Shown here: positions 10,796 to 21,400 of the stretch, piece by piece
How positions within the stretch are numbered: position 1 is the stretch's first letter
Layout: each line of letters opens with the position of its first letter
NCBI RefSeq assembly: GCF_028372415.1
Contig: NC_092874.1
Coordinates: forward strand, 54,721,865 to 54,785,864
Direction of reading: 5' to 3'
DNA: 64,000 nucleotides
Source of the DNA: Notamacropus eugenii
Lineage: Eukaryota > Chordata > Mammalia > Diprotodontia > Macropodidae
Made by a program: the position numbers and the translations under genes
The notes under the pieces: generated by a model
The model's input: the letters and a program-made list of their open reading frames with translations, nothing else
Told to the model about the DNA's origin: nothing
Databases searched by the model: none

Positions 10796-11398
10796 TAAGT
10801 ACTTAGGAACACAAGTTGTCATTAGAGAAAGCTCCTATTACAGGATCTACTAATATTACAGGATCTACTAAATACCACTGCAAATCTTGAATTTAGCAAC
10901 ACATCAGGATGTATTTGTCAGGTTAGTGGTTAACTGAACCAATACAGATTTCAGTTCCCAATCTCTGGAGATGGTCTCTGAGAGTTGCTGTAGATGAAAG
11001 ATGCCTCACCCTCTTGCCAACCTGGTGACTGACCTCTTAAAAGGGAAATGAAATGGGCTGGTTCTCTGATGGGACACATGAATTTCTGTTCCTGATCCCA
11101 CCTTCTCAAAGACTTTCTGACTCAGTAGGACTTGACAGGGCTTTCACTCTGTATCCTAGGAATACCTAGGATCCTATCCACACCACTGAGGAGGCATCAG
11201 GGAAAGACACGGTGAGGAAGGCTGTGACAGGCTGAGAAAGCTAACATTTTTAATTGAAGTTGATTTTCCTCCAGAAATAAGTGGTAGTTTTCAATAGTAA
11301 AAAGATTCAACACAGGTCCTATGACAGATTTTAGAGCTATCATTAGAATGAAATTGATCCTGGTTAAAAATCAACAAAAATAACTTAGAGTTATTAAG

Positions 11399-11650
11399 CA
11401 GGCTGTGGTACAGTGGATAGAGCGCTAGACCTGGAGTCTGGGAGACCTGAGTTCAAATACAACCTCTGATATTTACCAGCTACGTAATCTTGGGTAAGTC
11501 ACTTGACCTCTGTTTGCCTTGGTTTCTTCACCTGTAAAATAGGGATAATTATAGGACCTACCTCTCAGGTTTGTTGTGAGGATCAAGTGATACAATATTT
11601 GTAAAATGCTGAGCAGTGCCTGGCACATAACAGGTACTATATAAATCCTA
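11399..11650 (+). mobile_element. Full-length CORE/MIR-type SINE
   Basis: It is nearly complete: 5' GTACAGTGGATAGAGCGCTA, CORE CTACGTAATCTTGGGTAAGT, 3' AAATAGGGATAATTATAGG and GTGCCTGGCACATAACAGGT. Confidence 0.9.
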
Positions 11651-11716
11651 GGTAGTAGCAGTTAGTAGTACTAGTAGTTGTACTAGTAGCAGCAGCAGTA
11701 CTACTAGTAGTAATAA
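11651..11716 (+). repeat. (AGT)n-type trinucleotide microsatellite
   Basis: Impure AGT/AGC/ACT units at the tail of the preceding SINE. Confidence 0.85.
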
Positions 11717-11829
11717 TATTTCTTGTACTAAACAAAACCATTTATGAAGTACCTACTATGTACCAGGAGGATGCTAAGGGATGGGGATACAAAGAAAGGC
11801 AAAACAACATGGATACCTGTTTGAAGGCA

Positions 11830-12120
11830 AAGCATGAGAAGTGTTAACACCGGAAGATAGAGTTAGGAGGGATGAGGAGAAGTTATGGAGAAGCAGATTT
11901 TGACTAGATACAAGGATAATTTTCCTATCGATCAGACTTGTTCAAAAGTGGGATGGGGGGGGGTTAGGGGACACAGGGCTCCCTTTTCACTGAAAGTTTT
12001 CAAGCAGGAGTTAGTCGACATCTTGGGAGGAATTGTACAGATGGGATTATTGAACAAGTTAGAATAGAGGGCCTCTGAGGGCCCCTCCAGCTCTGAAATG
12101 CTGGGATGCTGTGAATCCCT
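11830..12120 (+). mobile_element. L3 (CR1-clade) LINE 3' end
   Basis: GTTCAAAAGTGGGATGG, TTTTCAAGCAGGAGTTAG, a GACATCTTGGGAGGAATTGT-like block and the terminal GGCCTCTGAGGGCCCCTCC match the L3/CR1 3' UTR in sense orientation. Confidence 0.75.
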
Positions 12121-12214
12121 CTGGTGTACTTCAAATATGGACTTTGCTTTCCACAAGTAGCCCGCTCCTGTCTGCACAAAACTCAGTAGCCATTTGCCCT
12201 AAAATTTATTAGAA

Positions 12215-12464
12215 AAACAATAAAGGCTCCATTTCTCAAATATATAGAGAAGTGAGTCAAATTTATGAGCATACAAGTCATTCTCCAATTAATAAATGGT
12301 CAAAGGACATGAACAGGCAGTTTTCAAATAGAGAAATCAAAGCTATCTAAAGTAATATGAAAAATGCTTTAAATCACTCTTGATTAGAGAAATGCAAATT
12401 AAAACAACTCTGACCTACCACCCTACACCTACCAGATTGACTCATATGACAGAAAAAGAAAATG
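12215..12464 (+). mobile_element. LINE-1 3' part, left half split by HAL1
   Basis: ORF2 coding sequence in sense (ATTAATAAATGGTCAAAGG, TGATTAGAGAAATGCAAATT). It stops at the 14-bp target AGAAAAAGAAAATG (12,451-12,464) and resumes after the HAL1 at 15,424. Joined, the two halves align continuously with the other L1 3' ends in the window. Confidence 0.92.
12451..12464 (+). repeat. Target-site duplication of HAL1, left copy
   Basis: AGAAAAAGAAAATG, repeated exactly at 15,410-15,423 after the HAL1 A-tail. The flanking bases differ (C versus A), giving a 14-bp duplication. Confidence 0.92.
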
Positions 12465-12614
12465 GGGGGGCGGAGCCAAGATGGCGGAGTAGAAAGATGC
12501 ACATACACATAGCTCCGAACCCACAACCTATAGAATGGCTACAGGGAAGTAACTCACGGCAAATTCTGCACCCACAGGCCATGGAATATTGGAGCGAGGG
12601 AGATTTCTGTTCCA

Positions 12615-12935
12615 GAGAGACCTGCAAACCTCTCGCGGGGGTCCTTCGCACTGCGGACTGGGCGCTGGGACTGGGAGCTGAGTGCAGCCCTGCCGCAGCC
12701 GCGGCACCAAGAAGAAAAGATCAGAGCGAGCTTCAGGGACGGGATCTCCAGCGGCCACGCGGGTCCCTCCACCCACAGAGGGACCTGCAAACCTCTAGCA
12801 AAAGGTCCGTCGCGCTGCAGACGCGGAGCCCAGCCCAGACCTGCTGCGGCTGCGGCCCGGCACCAAGAGATACAGATCCGAGCAGGCTTCAGGGACGGGA
12901 TCTCCAGCGGCCGCACAAGTCCCTCCACCCACAGG
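12615..12935 (+). promoter_or_regulatory. Two tandem monomers in the HAL1 5' UTR
   Basis: Two head-to-tail units of about 156-163 bp. Each begins GACCTGCAAACCTCT (12,619 and 12,782), contains a GCGGCACCAAGA/CCGGCACCAAGA block, CTTCAGGGACGGGATCTCCA (12,731 and 12,887) and ends with TCCCTCCACCCACAG. By analogy with monomer promoters of other L1s they may be internal promoter units. That role is inferred. Confidence 0.8.
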
Positions 12936-13306
12936 TGACGAGGGTCGGTGAGAGAGTCTCTTTGGCGGGTCAAGAGGGGAGTGGGGTGCCCCCATAATTC
13001 AGGCCCCCCCAGGAGGTAGAAGCTGAGAGGCGGCTGCAAACCAGGGCTCCCCAAGCGGGCGGGAGCCTGAATCCATTGTGGAAGGTCTGTGCATAAACCC
13101 CCTGAGGGAACTGAGCCTGAGAGGCGGCCCTGCCCCCACCTGACCACCTGAACTTAATCTCACACTGAATAGCAGCCCTGCCCCCGCCAAAAGCCCTGAG
13201 GCTGGAAGCAGCATTTGAATCTCAGACCACAAACACAGGCTGGGAGGATCAGGAGGTGAGGTGGGTGTGAGGAGAATATTCAGAGGTCAAGTCACTGGCT
13301 GGGAAA

Positions 13307-14320
13307 ATGCCCAGAAAAGGGAAAAGAAATAAGACCATAGAAGGCTACTTTCTTGGAGAACAGGCATTTCCTCCCTTCCTTTCTGATGAGGAAGAACAAT
13401 GCTTACCATCAGGCAAAGACACAGAAATCAAGGCTTCTGTGTCCCAGCCCACCCCATGGGCTCAGGCCATGGAAGAGCTCAAAAAGAATTTTGAAAATCA
13501 AGTTAGAGAGGTGGAGGAAAAGCTGGGAAGAGAAATGAGAGACATGAAGTCAAAGCATGAATAGCAGATCAGCTCCCTGCTAAAGGAGACCCAAAAAAAT
13601 GTTGAAGAAATTAACACCTTGAAAACTAGCCTAACTCAATTGGCAAAAGAGGTTCAAAAAGCCAATGAGGAGAAGAATGCTTTCAAAAGCAGAATTAGCC
13701 AAATGGAAAAGGAGATTCAAAAGCTCACTGAAGAAAATAGTTCTTTCAAAATTAGAATGGCACAGATGGAGGCTAATGACTTTATGCAAAACCAAGAAAT
13801 CACAGAACAAAGACAGAAGAATGGAAAAATGGAAGATAATGTGAAATATCTCATTGGAAAAACAACAGACCTGGAAAATAGATCCAGGAGAGACAATTTA
13901 AAAATTATGGGACTACCTGAAAGCCATGATCAAAAGAAGAGCCTAGACATCATCTTTCATGAAATTATCAAGGAAAACTGCCCTGAGATTCTAGAACCAG
14001 AGGGCAAAATAAATATTCAAGGAATCCACAGAACACCGCCTGAAAGAGATCCCAAAAGAGAAACTCCTAGGAACATTGTGGCCAAATTCCAGAGTTCCCA
14101 GGTCAAGGAGAAAATATTGCAAGCAGCTAGAAAAAAACAATTCAAGTATTGTGGAAATACAATCGGGATAACACAAGATCTAGCAGCCTCTACATTAAGG
14201 GATCGAAGGGCATGGAATAGGATATTCCAGAAGTCAAAGGAACGAGGACTAAAACCAAGAATCACCTACCCAGCAAAACTGAGTATAATGCTTCAGGGGA
14301 AAAAATTGGTCTTTCAATGA
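13307..14320 (+). pseudogene. HAL1 ORF1 (L1 ORF1p-like RNA-binding protein), one nonsense codon
   Basis: ORF1 of HAL1 encodes an L1 ORF1p-type nucleic-acid chaperone. It starts MPRKGKRNKTIEGYF at 13,307. A single in-frame TAG at 13,562-13,564 interrupts it; otherwise the frame is open to TGA 14,318-14,320, about 337 codons. Order of domains: basic N-terminus, a long heptad-rich coiled coil (about 13,470-13,860, many KE/KQ repeats such as MEKEIQKLTEENSS), an RRM-like segment with NRSRRDNLKIMGLPE, and the C-terminal domain with HRTPPERDPKRETPRNI. Near 14,300 a one-base indel relative to the second HAL1 (39.17 kb) shifts the frame, so the last 30 or so residues are lost. The protein is probably not made whole. 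Confidence 0.88.
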
Positions 14321-15395
14321 AATAGAGGATTTTCAAGCATTCTTGATGAAAAGACCAGAGCTGAAAAGAAAATCTGACTTTCTAACACAAGAATGAAGAG
14401 ACCCATGAAAAGGTGAACAGCAAAGAGAAGTCATAAGGGACTTACTAAAGCTGAACTGTTTACATTCCTACATGGAAAGACAATATTTGTAACTCTTGAA
14501 ACATTTCAGTATCTGGGTACTGGGTGGGATTACACACATACACATGCACACACGCACACATACATAGAGACAGAGTGCACAGAGTGAATTGAAGAGGATG
14601 GGATCATATCTTAAAAAAAAAAATGAAATCAAGCAGTGAGAGAGAAATATATTGGGAGGAGAAAGGGAGAAATTGAATGGGGCAAATTATCTCTCATGAA
14701 AGAGGCAAGCAAAAGACTCATTAGTGGAGGGATAATGAGGGGAGGTGAGAGAAAAACATGAAGTCTACTCTCATCACATTCCACTAAAGGAAAGAATAAA
14801 ATGCACACTCATTTTGGTAGAAAAACCTATCTCACAATACAGGAAAGTGGGGGATAAGGGGACAAGCAGGGTGGGGGGGATGATAGAAGGGAGGGCATGG
14901 GGAGGAGAGTGCAATTCGAGGTCGACACTCATGGGGAGGGATAGGATCAAAAGAGAATAGAAGTAACGGGAGACAGGATAGGATGGAGGGAAATATAGTT
15001 AGTCCTATACAACACAACTATTATGGAAGTCATTTGCAAAACTACACAGATTTGGCCTATATTGAATTGCTTGCCTTCCAAAGGGAAGGGGTGGAGAGGG
15101 AGGGAGGTAAAGGAGTTGGAACTCAAAGTGTTAGGATCAACTGTCGAGTAATGTTCTTGCCACTAGGAAATAAGAAATACAGGTAAAGGGGTATAGAAAG
15201 CTATCTGGCCCTACAGGACAAAAGAGAAGACAGAGACAAGGGCAGAGAGGGATGATAGAAGAGAGAGCAGATTGGTCATAGGGGCAATTAGAATGCTTGG
15301 TGTTTGGGGGGGGGGAGGGGATAAAAGGGGAGAAAATTTGTAACCCAAAATTTTGTGAAAATGAATGTTAAAAGTTAAACAAATAAATTTAATTT
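14321..15395 (+). other. HAL1 3' UTR
   Basis: It contains the out-of-frame end of ORF1 (to about 14,395), an impure CA microsatellite (14,533-14,560), a purine-rich middle and the G-rich tract before the tail. No reverse-transcriptase or endonuclease motifs are present in any frame. Confidence 0.85.
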
Positions 15396-15409
15396 AAAAA
15401 AAAAAAGAA

Positions 15410-15423
15410 AGAAAAAGAAAATG
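15410..15423 (+). repeat. Target-site duplication of HAL1, right copy
   Basis: Exact repeat of AGAAAAAGAAAATG, immediately after the A-tail. Confidence 0.92.
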
Positions 15424-16215
15424 ATAAATGTTGGAGAAGATTTGGGGAAATTAGGACACCAATGCCCTGCTGGTGTAGTTGTAAACTGACCCAACCATTC
15501 TGGAGAGCAATTTGAAACTATGCCCAAAGGGCTTTAAAACTATGTATACCCTTTGATCCAGATATACCACTACTAGGTCTGTACCCCAAAGAGACTTAAA
15601 AAAGAGAAAATTACCCATTTGTACAAAAATATTTATAGCACCTGTTTTTGTGGTGGCAAAGAATTGGAAATTGAGGGGATGCCCATCAATTGGGGAATGG
15701 CTGAACAAGTTGTGGTATGTCATTTTAATGGAATACTATTATGCCATAAGAAATGATGTGCAGGATGATTTCAGAAAAACCTGGAAATTTATATGAAATG
15801 ATGCAGAGTGAAGTGAGCAGAACCAGGAGAACACTGTACACAGTAACAGCAACACTGTGTGAAGAACAACGGTAAATGACTTAGCTCTTCTCAGCAATAC
15901 AATGATCCAAGACAATCCCAAAGGACTCATGATGAAAAATGTTGTCTGCCTCCAAAGAAAGGACTTACGTCATCTGAATACAGACAGAAGGATACTATTT
16001 TTCACTTTCTTTCTTTTTTGGTTATTGGTTCACTTTTTCTTCCACAAAACGATTAACACAGAAATGTTTTACGTGATTGTACCTGTATAACCTATATCAG
16101 ATTACTTACCATCTCAGGAAAGAGAAAAGGAGAGAGAAGAGAAGGATTCTGGAACTAAAAAAATTTTTTTAAAACGTTGAAAGTTATTTTTACATGTAAT
16201 TGAGAAAAAGTATTA
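15424..16215 (+). mobile_element. LINE-1 3' end, right half split by HAL1
   Basis: Continuation of the L1 at 12,215-12,464: decayed ORF2 C-terminus (CATTCTGGAGAGCAATTTG, GATGCCCATCAATTGGGG) and 3' UTR (ATGAAAAATGTTGTCTGCCT, TTTACATGTAATTGAGAAAA). It belongs to an older subfamily than copies A and B at 1 and 33.5 kb. Confidence 0.92.
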
Positions 16216-16329
16216 GTTAAAAAAACTACAAACTTCAAAAGAAATGTGATGTTGCTCTAGCCCAAACCCCTTTTTTCTTTACTCACCCTTATGTGTTAAC
16301 TTCATCAGTTCATAGAGGTTCAATTAACA

Positions 16330-17640
16330 TCTTCATGACAGTGACTTCCAGATTGATGTGTCTAGCTCTCATCCCTTTCCTGAACTCCAGTTCATCAAAA
16401 ACAGCCTACTGAATACTTCTGAATGGACACGTAGTAGGCATCAGAAATTCAAAATATACAAATCAGAACTCACTGACTTACATATAAAATCCACCCACTT
16501 CTAAACTTAGCCATTTCTACCAAGGGGACCACAATCCTCCAGTCACCCTGGGTTGCAACCTTGGTGTCATCCTCGACTTCGTGTTCTCCCTCACTATCCA
16601 AATGACCACTAAATCTTGTCCCTTCTGCTTCCACAGTATCTCTTGACTGCCCCTTTCTCTCTTCTTTCTTTCTACTCTCTCTCTCTACTCACTCTCCCCT
16701 CTACCCACTATTTCTTGAAATCTAGTTCTCTTGATCATCCTTTTCTATACTTTCTTTCTCTTCCTTCCTCCCTCCCTTCCTTCCTTCCTTTCTTTCTTCT
16801 CTCTCTCTACTTACTCTCCCCTCTACTTAGTAGTTTTTGAGATCCAGTTCTCTTGGTCACCCCTGTGTATACTTTTTCTGCTCTCTTTCTATTCAGTCTC
16901 CCCTCTACTCACCAGTTCCTGAGTTCTCGTTCTCTTGATTGTCCCTTTCTATACTTCTTTTCCTTCTACTCTCTCTCTATTCACTAGTTCTGGGCCTCAT
17001 CACCTCTCACCTTGAATACTGCAGTAGATTCCTAAACAGTCTCTTCCACAAATCTCTCTCTACTTTAATCCATCCTCCATCAGCAAAACTGAGAAAGTCT
17101 AGGACTAACCATCACCCTCTCCTGCTCTCAATCAAGAATCTGCCTCCTTATTACCTATAGGATCGGATACCCACTCCTCTGCTTGGCATTTAAAGCTCTT
17201 CATAAACTGGCCCCATCCCACTGTCTGAGCCTCATGATGTATTTCCTCCTTTCACGCACTCTACAATCTTGTCCAAGTGGCCTATTAATAGCTGATTTCC
17301 CATCTCCATACATCTCCATCCACTAGCTGTCCTCCTGGACATGCCTGGAGTGAACCTCCTCCTTATCTCTGTCCATTAGAACCTCTAGTTTCTTTCAAGA
17401 CTCAGTTCAAGCATCACCTTTTGAATAAAGTCTTTTCTAGTCCCCTCCAAAGCTTCCTTGTACAGTACTTGATTCAGATGTATTTTATACATAGCCGTCC
17501 ATGTATGTATATATAATCTCTTCTGTTACACTGTAAGCTCTCTGAAGGCAGGGATTATTTACTTTTGTCGTTGATGCCGAGTGCCTGGGACACAGTACAT
17601 GCTTGATGATTTATTTATTGATTAATTACATATGGTTGTA
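16330..17640 (+). mobile_element. L2 LINE, ORF2 C-terminus to 3' end
   Basis: L2 blocks in order: AGATTGATGTGTCTAGCTCT, TTGGTGTCATCCTCGACTTC, CACCTTGAATACTGCAGTAG, CAATCAAGAATCTGCCTCCT, CTCTTCATAAACTGGCCCC, GACTCAGTTCAAGCATCACC and the tail TGTAAGCTCTCTGAAGGCAG ... TGCTTGATGATTTATT. A minisatellite (16,675-16,998) interrupts it. Confidence 0.82.
16675..16998 (+). repeat. Pyrimidine-rich minisatellite inside L2
   Basis: Diverged tandem units anchored by TCTCCCCTCTAC at 16,693, 16,815 and 16,897, each followed by a variant of AGTTCTTGAGATCTAGTTCT and CTTGATCATCC. The basic period is about 82 bp; the first interval is 122 bp because a (TTCC)n tract has expanded in it. A partial fourth unit starts near 16,970. 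Confidence 0.8.
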
Positions 17641-18280
17641 TTTACTACTTATTCCCAGCCATAATAATTTATTCCTTTCTAAAATACTTCCTAATGATTT
17701 TTGCAACAGTTGCATCTCCATAGAATAAAGACAGTGTGGTTTCCCCTCTAGTATTCAGCATTTTGGATATTTACATCTGCCTGCAGCTCTCTCTTGAAAT
17801 CATTCTACTTCCCCTAAATCTTTTTTTCATAGCAGGAAAGCAAATGTTCTTATCTTCACCTCCAGTCACTTGGAAAGTGGAACAAAATACAAGACTTGGG
17901 AGGATGAGCAGCGTTCTGAGGCATAGACAGAAAAAAAAAAAGGCAGAAGATCAGTTGATTGGAGTAGTCCCCCGTTAGAGGGTTACTTGGGCCCATCATA
18001 TGGAAATGACAAGCTTTAACCATCATGATTTTTTATGAGACCTCTGCATCTGTTCTGCTTGGCATAATGCATGTGTCCCATCAATCAAGGAACTTTTGAA
18101 TAAAACTATTGTTTTCAAAATTTGTGCAGGGTGAATGAAGCACCCTTATGTGCACTTAATCTGTGGTGTAGGATTACAGAAGAAGTCTGGGAATGATGGA
18201 GACCACACAACTGAAATGTGGCCCACCATGGCTGAGTTTTCTTTTATGATTATGCCTCATGGTACCCTGGGCAGGTCCAC
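17641..18280. other. Intergenic, nothing recognised
   Basis: AT-rich unique-looking sequence with no identifiable element. Confidence 0.55.
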
Positions 18281-18284
18281 TAAG

Positions 18285-18470
18285 TCAATCAACAAGCACT
18301 GATTAGGCACCTACTATACACCAGACAGTGTGTGCTAAGCATGGGAAAAGCAAAATAAGACACAACAGGTGAAACAGCCTTTACCCTCAAAGAACTCCTG
18401 ACATTCCATCAGAGAGAAGACATGTTTGTATATGGGTATATGCAATACACATAATGAATCCTATGAAGTG
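18285..18470 (+). repeat. Marsupial interspersed repeat fragment (AACAAGCATTTATTAAG class)
   Basis: AATCAACAAGCACTGATTAGG, CCTACTATACACCAGACAGT and CTCAAAGAACTCCTGAC. It is the same class as at 9,485 and 62,585. Confidence 0.5.
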
Positions 18471-18697
18471 GTCACATTACTTGAAATTTCATTGCAGATT
18501 TCTATGGGGTTGGAACCAACTGCCATATTTTACATACAATTATAACTTCAAGTTGTATGAATTTGAATAACTGTACTACTCTACAGACTTTACTATTTAC
18601 ATTAATCAGTCTTGGCTGTGTACAAAATAGATACAGCAGACACAAAGGGCTTGGAAAGGGAGTATGAAAGGACTTATGGAGAACATGGCCTGAATTA

Positions 18698-18834
18698 AAT
18701 TTTTTTTGGATGCAATCAGGGTCAAGTGACTTGCCCAGTCACACAGCTAGTTAAGTGTCTTAGGCTGGATTTGAACTCAGGTTGTTCTGACTCCAGGGCT
18801 GGTGCTCTAACCACTGTACCACCTACCTGCCCCC
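18698..18834 (-). mobile_element. CORE-SINE 5' part, antisense
   Basis: GTCAAGTGACTTGCCCAGTC, GGATTTGAACTCAGGTTG and the antisense 5' end CACTGTACCACCTACCTGCC. Confidence 0.88.
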
Positions 18835-19420
18835 TGAACTAAATTTTGAAGGCAACAATGTATAATATGGCTGGAAAGGGAGGGTGGGCCTAGATTGCAA
18901 AAGGCAAACACAAAATTGATTTCTACTTCAAAAGCTGATTGGTCTGAAGAAGACTATGATTTGATCATTCACAAGTGAATGTATCCAAGCTATTAGCTTG
19001 GAAAGGCATAATGAATATTATTCCATCAGAAAAGGTAACTAGGAATTCTTCCACTTGGGGTAAAAGCACAAATATGAGTAGGGATTCTTTCACCTGGTTG
19101 GAGGAGGGAGTACATCTGACCAAGTGTGCAGTCCTGCTAAAAGAAAGGTCACTTGTCCCTGAGTCTCAGGACACAGTGGTACCAGAAGAGGTAAGAGCCT
19201 AAGGGTAATCATGCTCTAGAATGAGCAGCCCACAAAATGGCGGGCAAGCCAGGAGAGAACAGTGAAATGAAGCATGAGGACTGCAATCACTGGAGGAAGT
19301 GTTCACCTCTCCCAAGATGCTGACACCCTGGAGCAAGGACTTCTTCGCCCTTCTATTAGTTACTACACTGGCTTCTACCCAAGTTAATCAAGTTGTGGTC
19401 CAGTGACATTTTTTTTTCAC
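18835..19420. other. Intergenic, nothing recognised
   Basis: No repeat or gene signature. A 75-codon open frame at 18,975-19,202 has no recognisable family. Confidence 0.5.
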
Positions 19421-19424
19421 TCAG

Positions 19425-19640
19425 ACTATCTGAAGCAGTATGGTACAATGGATTAGACAGTCAGACAACTTGACTCTAGGGAAATCACGGATTTATCTTC
19501 CTCTGATTTTCAGTTTCCTTATCTATAAATGGGTGATGATAATACCTTCCCTGCCTATCTCAGAAAGTGGCTGGGAGGCTCAAATGGGATAAAAAAATCT
19601 GAAAAGGTTTTGTAAATCATAAAGTTAAAGGGTCACAGAA
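19425..19640 (+). mobile_element. Old Ther1/MIR-type SINE
   Basis: AGCAGTATGGTACAATGGAT, TCAGTTTCCTTATCTATAAA and the long 3' part TGATGATAATACCTTCCCT. Confidence 0.75.
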
Positions 19641-19904
19641 CCCTGTTTTATTTTTGAAGAGTAAAAAATATTCAATGAGTTTGCAATTGATATCAAAAGA
19701 AGGGAAAACCTTTGAAAGACAGGACTCTCATCTAAAACTATTTTAGAAAACAAGAGAAGTGGTCAAAAGTGCACAGAATGACCTTCTGAAAGGATGAGGG
19801 CAATGGAACATTCAAAAAAAATGCTTAAGTAGAAGATGAGGAATGACTAGCTATTTAAAGGTGATAAAGATCAGTTGTTTATAGTGGGCAAAAAGTCACA
19901 CGTG

Positions 19905-20032
19905 TCAGGATGGCAAAGTGGGGAGCTGGCTCACCTTGGAGTCACAAAGACATGGAGGCCATTCTCACCTGGGACACATACTGGCTGGTCACTAAACCTG
20001 TTGGTACCTAAGGTGACTCACTCTTTCAGACT
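19905..20032 (+). mobile_element. Decayed SINE
   Basis: GGATGGCAAAGTGGGGAGCT, CACCTTGGAGTCACAAAGAC and TGGCTGGTCACTAAACCT resemble a marsupial SINE 5' half. Confidence 0.5.
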
Positions 20033-20094
20033 ATAAATGGCAAAGAATGTGGCAATTCACATTGGTAAAGATAGTTTACTTCACTATATAAATA

Positions 20095-20098
<4 letters not shown>

Positions 20099-20142
<44 letters not shown>
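20099..20142 (+). repeat. (TA)n microsatellite
   Basis: About 22 perfect TA units. Confidence 0.97.
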
Positions 20143-20148
<6 letters not shown>

Positions 20149-20183
20149 AACCATCGCTATATATGTATGTATATATGGCATAT

Positions 20184-20363
20184 CTCTCCCCTTCCCTGCC
20201 TCTTCTTCCTCCTTCCTTCCCTTCCCCCTTTCTCTCTCCCTCTTCCTCCCTCTCCCTTTGTCTCCCTCTCCCTCCCTCTTCCTTTCCCTCCCTCTAGCTT
20301 TCCCTCCCTCTTCCTCTTCCTCCTTCTCCCTCTCCCTCTCCCTCTCTCTCTTTCTCTCCCCCA
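20184..20363 (+). repeat. Polypyrimidine (CCCTCT/CTTCC) tract
   Basis: About 180 bp of nearly pure C and T. Antisense Arg/Glu-rich frames here are artefacts. Confidence 0.93.
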
Positions 20364-20479
20364 GCTCCCTATAGCAATACAATCACAGTTTTTATCCCCA
20401 AAAAGCCACATTTGAATGGAGCAATAGATCAGTATCATTCAATGCTCCCCTTAAATTCAGCATTGATCAAAACTTTATT

Positions 20480-20735
20480 ATTAATAAATGGCACTGATGT
20501 AACGTTCTAAAGTATTCAAATCCTTCATATAGTATCTCATTTGAGCTTTACAATAACCCTGTGTGATGAGTATTATGAACATTATTATCTGCATTTTACA
20601 GATGGGGAAACTAAGTCTGACAGAGAGGCTAAGCAATTTGCTCATGGTCATACAGTAACAGGACTGAATCATGAGCAGCCACAGGAGTTTTCCTGACTCC
20701 AAGCCCAATATTCTGGTCATTAGGGCCACACACTA
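20480..20735 (-). mobile_element. MIR-type SINE, antisense, near full length
   Basis: AGTATCTCATTTGAGCTTTA, TTACAGATGGGGAAACTAAG and CCTGACTCCAAGCCCAATAT. Confidence 0.82.
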
Positions 20736-20788
20736 CTTCAACAGAAGCCTGAATATAGTACAAGTATATTACAATTAGTAATACAAGT

Positions 20789-21033
20789 TGGGGTATTTAG
20801 ATGGAGCAGTGGATAGAATGCTGGAATCAGGAAGACTCCTATTTGTGAGTTCAAATCCAGCCTCAGACACTTCCCAGCTGTGTGACCCTGGGCAAGTTAC
20901 TTCACCCCCATTTGCCTCCGTTTCCTTATCTGTAAAATAGGAGGAGAAGGAAATGGCAAACCACTCCAGTGTCTTTGCCAAGAAAACCCCAAATGGGGTC
21001 ATAGAGAAGCAGAACTGAAAAACAACTGAAACA
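20789..21033 (+). mobile_element. MAR1-type SINE, full length
   Basis: AGCAGTGGATAGAATGCTGG through CCACTCCAGTGTCTTTGCC and AAAACCCCAAATGGGGTCAT, ending AACTGAAAAACAACTGAAAC. Confidence 0.93.
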
Positions 21034-21400
21034 AAAGTCATGCAGGTTAGCAACCCTTCTGTAATTTATAGATTCAATTCTAGAGTCCACTGCTAAAGAG
21101 ATTCTTAGGTTAGGAAAAGAATCAAGAAAGTAACTGAAGGTAGAAAAGTAAGATCCATGAAAATAAGTTAAAGGACATAAAATTATATAAACTGAAAAAG
21201 GAAAGATTTGTAAAAATCCCTAAGCAAATGAAAAACTGTCATATAAAGAATGATGAGCAGATGTTTTATTTCTTCATTGGCAACTAGAGAGAAACGATTT
21301 AAACTGAGATTTAGGCTGAATTAATGAAAGACTTTACTGACATTAGGGGCTGCTTCTTACTGGAATGGGTTACAAAAAGTGTTAGGAGTCTTGCTCTAGA

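Larger units (their letters stand above)
12465..15409 (+). mobile_element. HAL1 (half-LINE-1) retrotransposon, nearly full length
   Basis: A 2.9-kb element with L1-like architecture but no ORF2. Its 5' end is GGGGCGGAGCCAAGATGGCG, followed by a GC-rich 5' UTR of about 840 bp, ORF1 (13,307-14,320 plus a frameshifted tail), a 1-kb 3' UTR with no reverse transcriptase, a G-rich tract (about 15,305-15,320) and an A-tail (15,396-15,409). Lack of RT means it must have been mobilised by L1 enzyme in trans. Many CpGs survive in the 5' UTR, and the target duplication is exact, so the insertion is relatively young. It sits inside an L1 3' end. Confidence 0.9.

Noticed and set aside
12554..13147. 197-codon - strand frame
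   Set aside because: Antisense shadow over the GC-rich HAL1 5' UTR.
20026..20438. Arg/Glu/Lys-rich frames on the - strand
   Set aside because: Low-complexity polypyrimidine tract and TA repeat.
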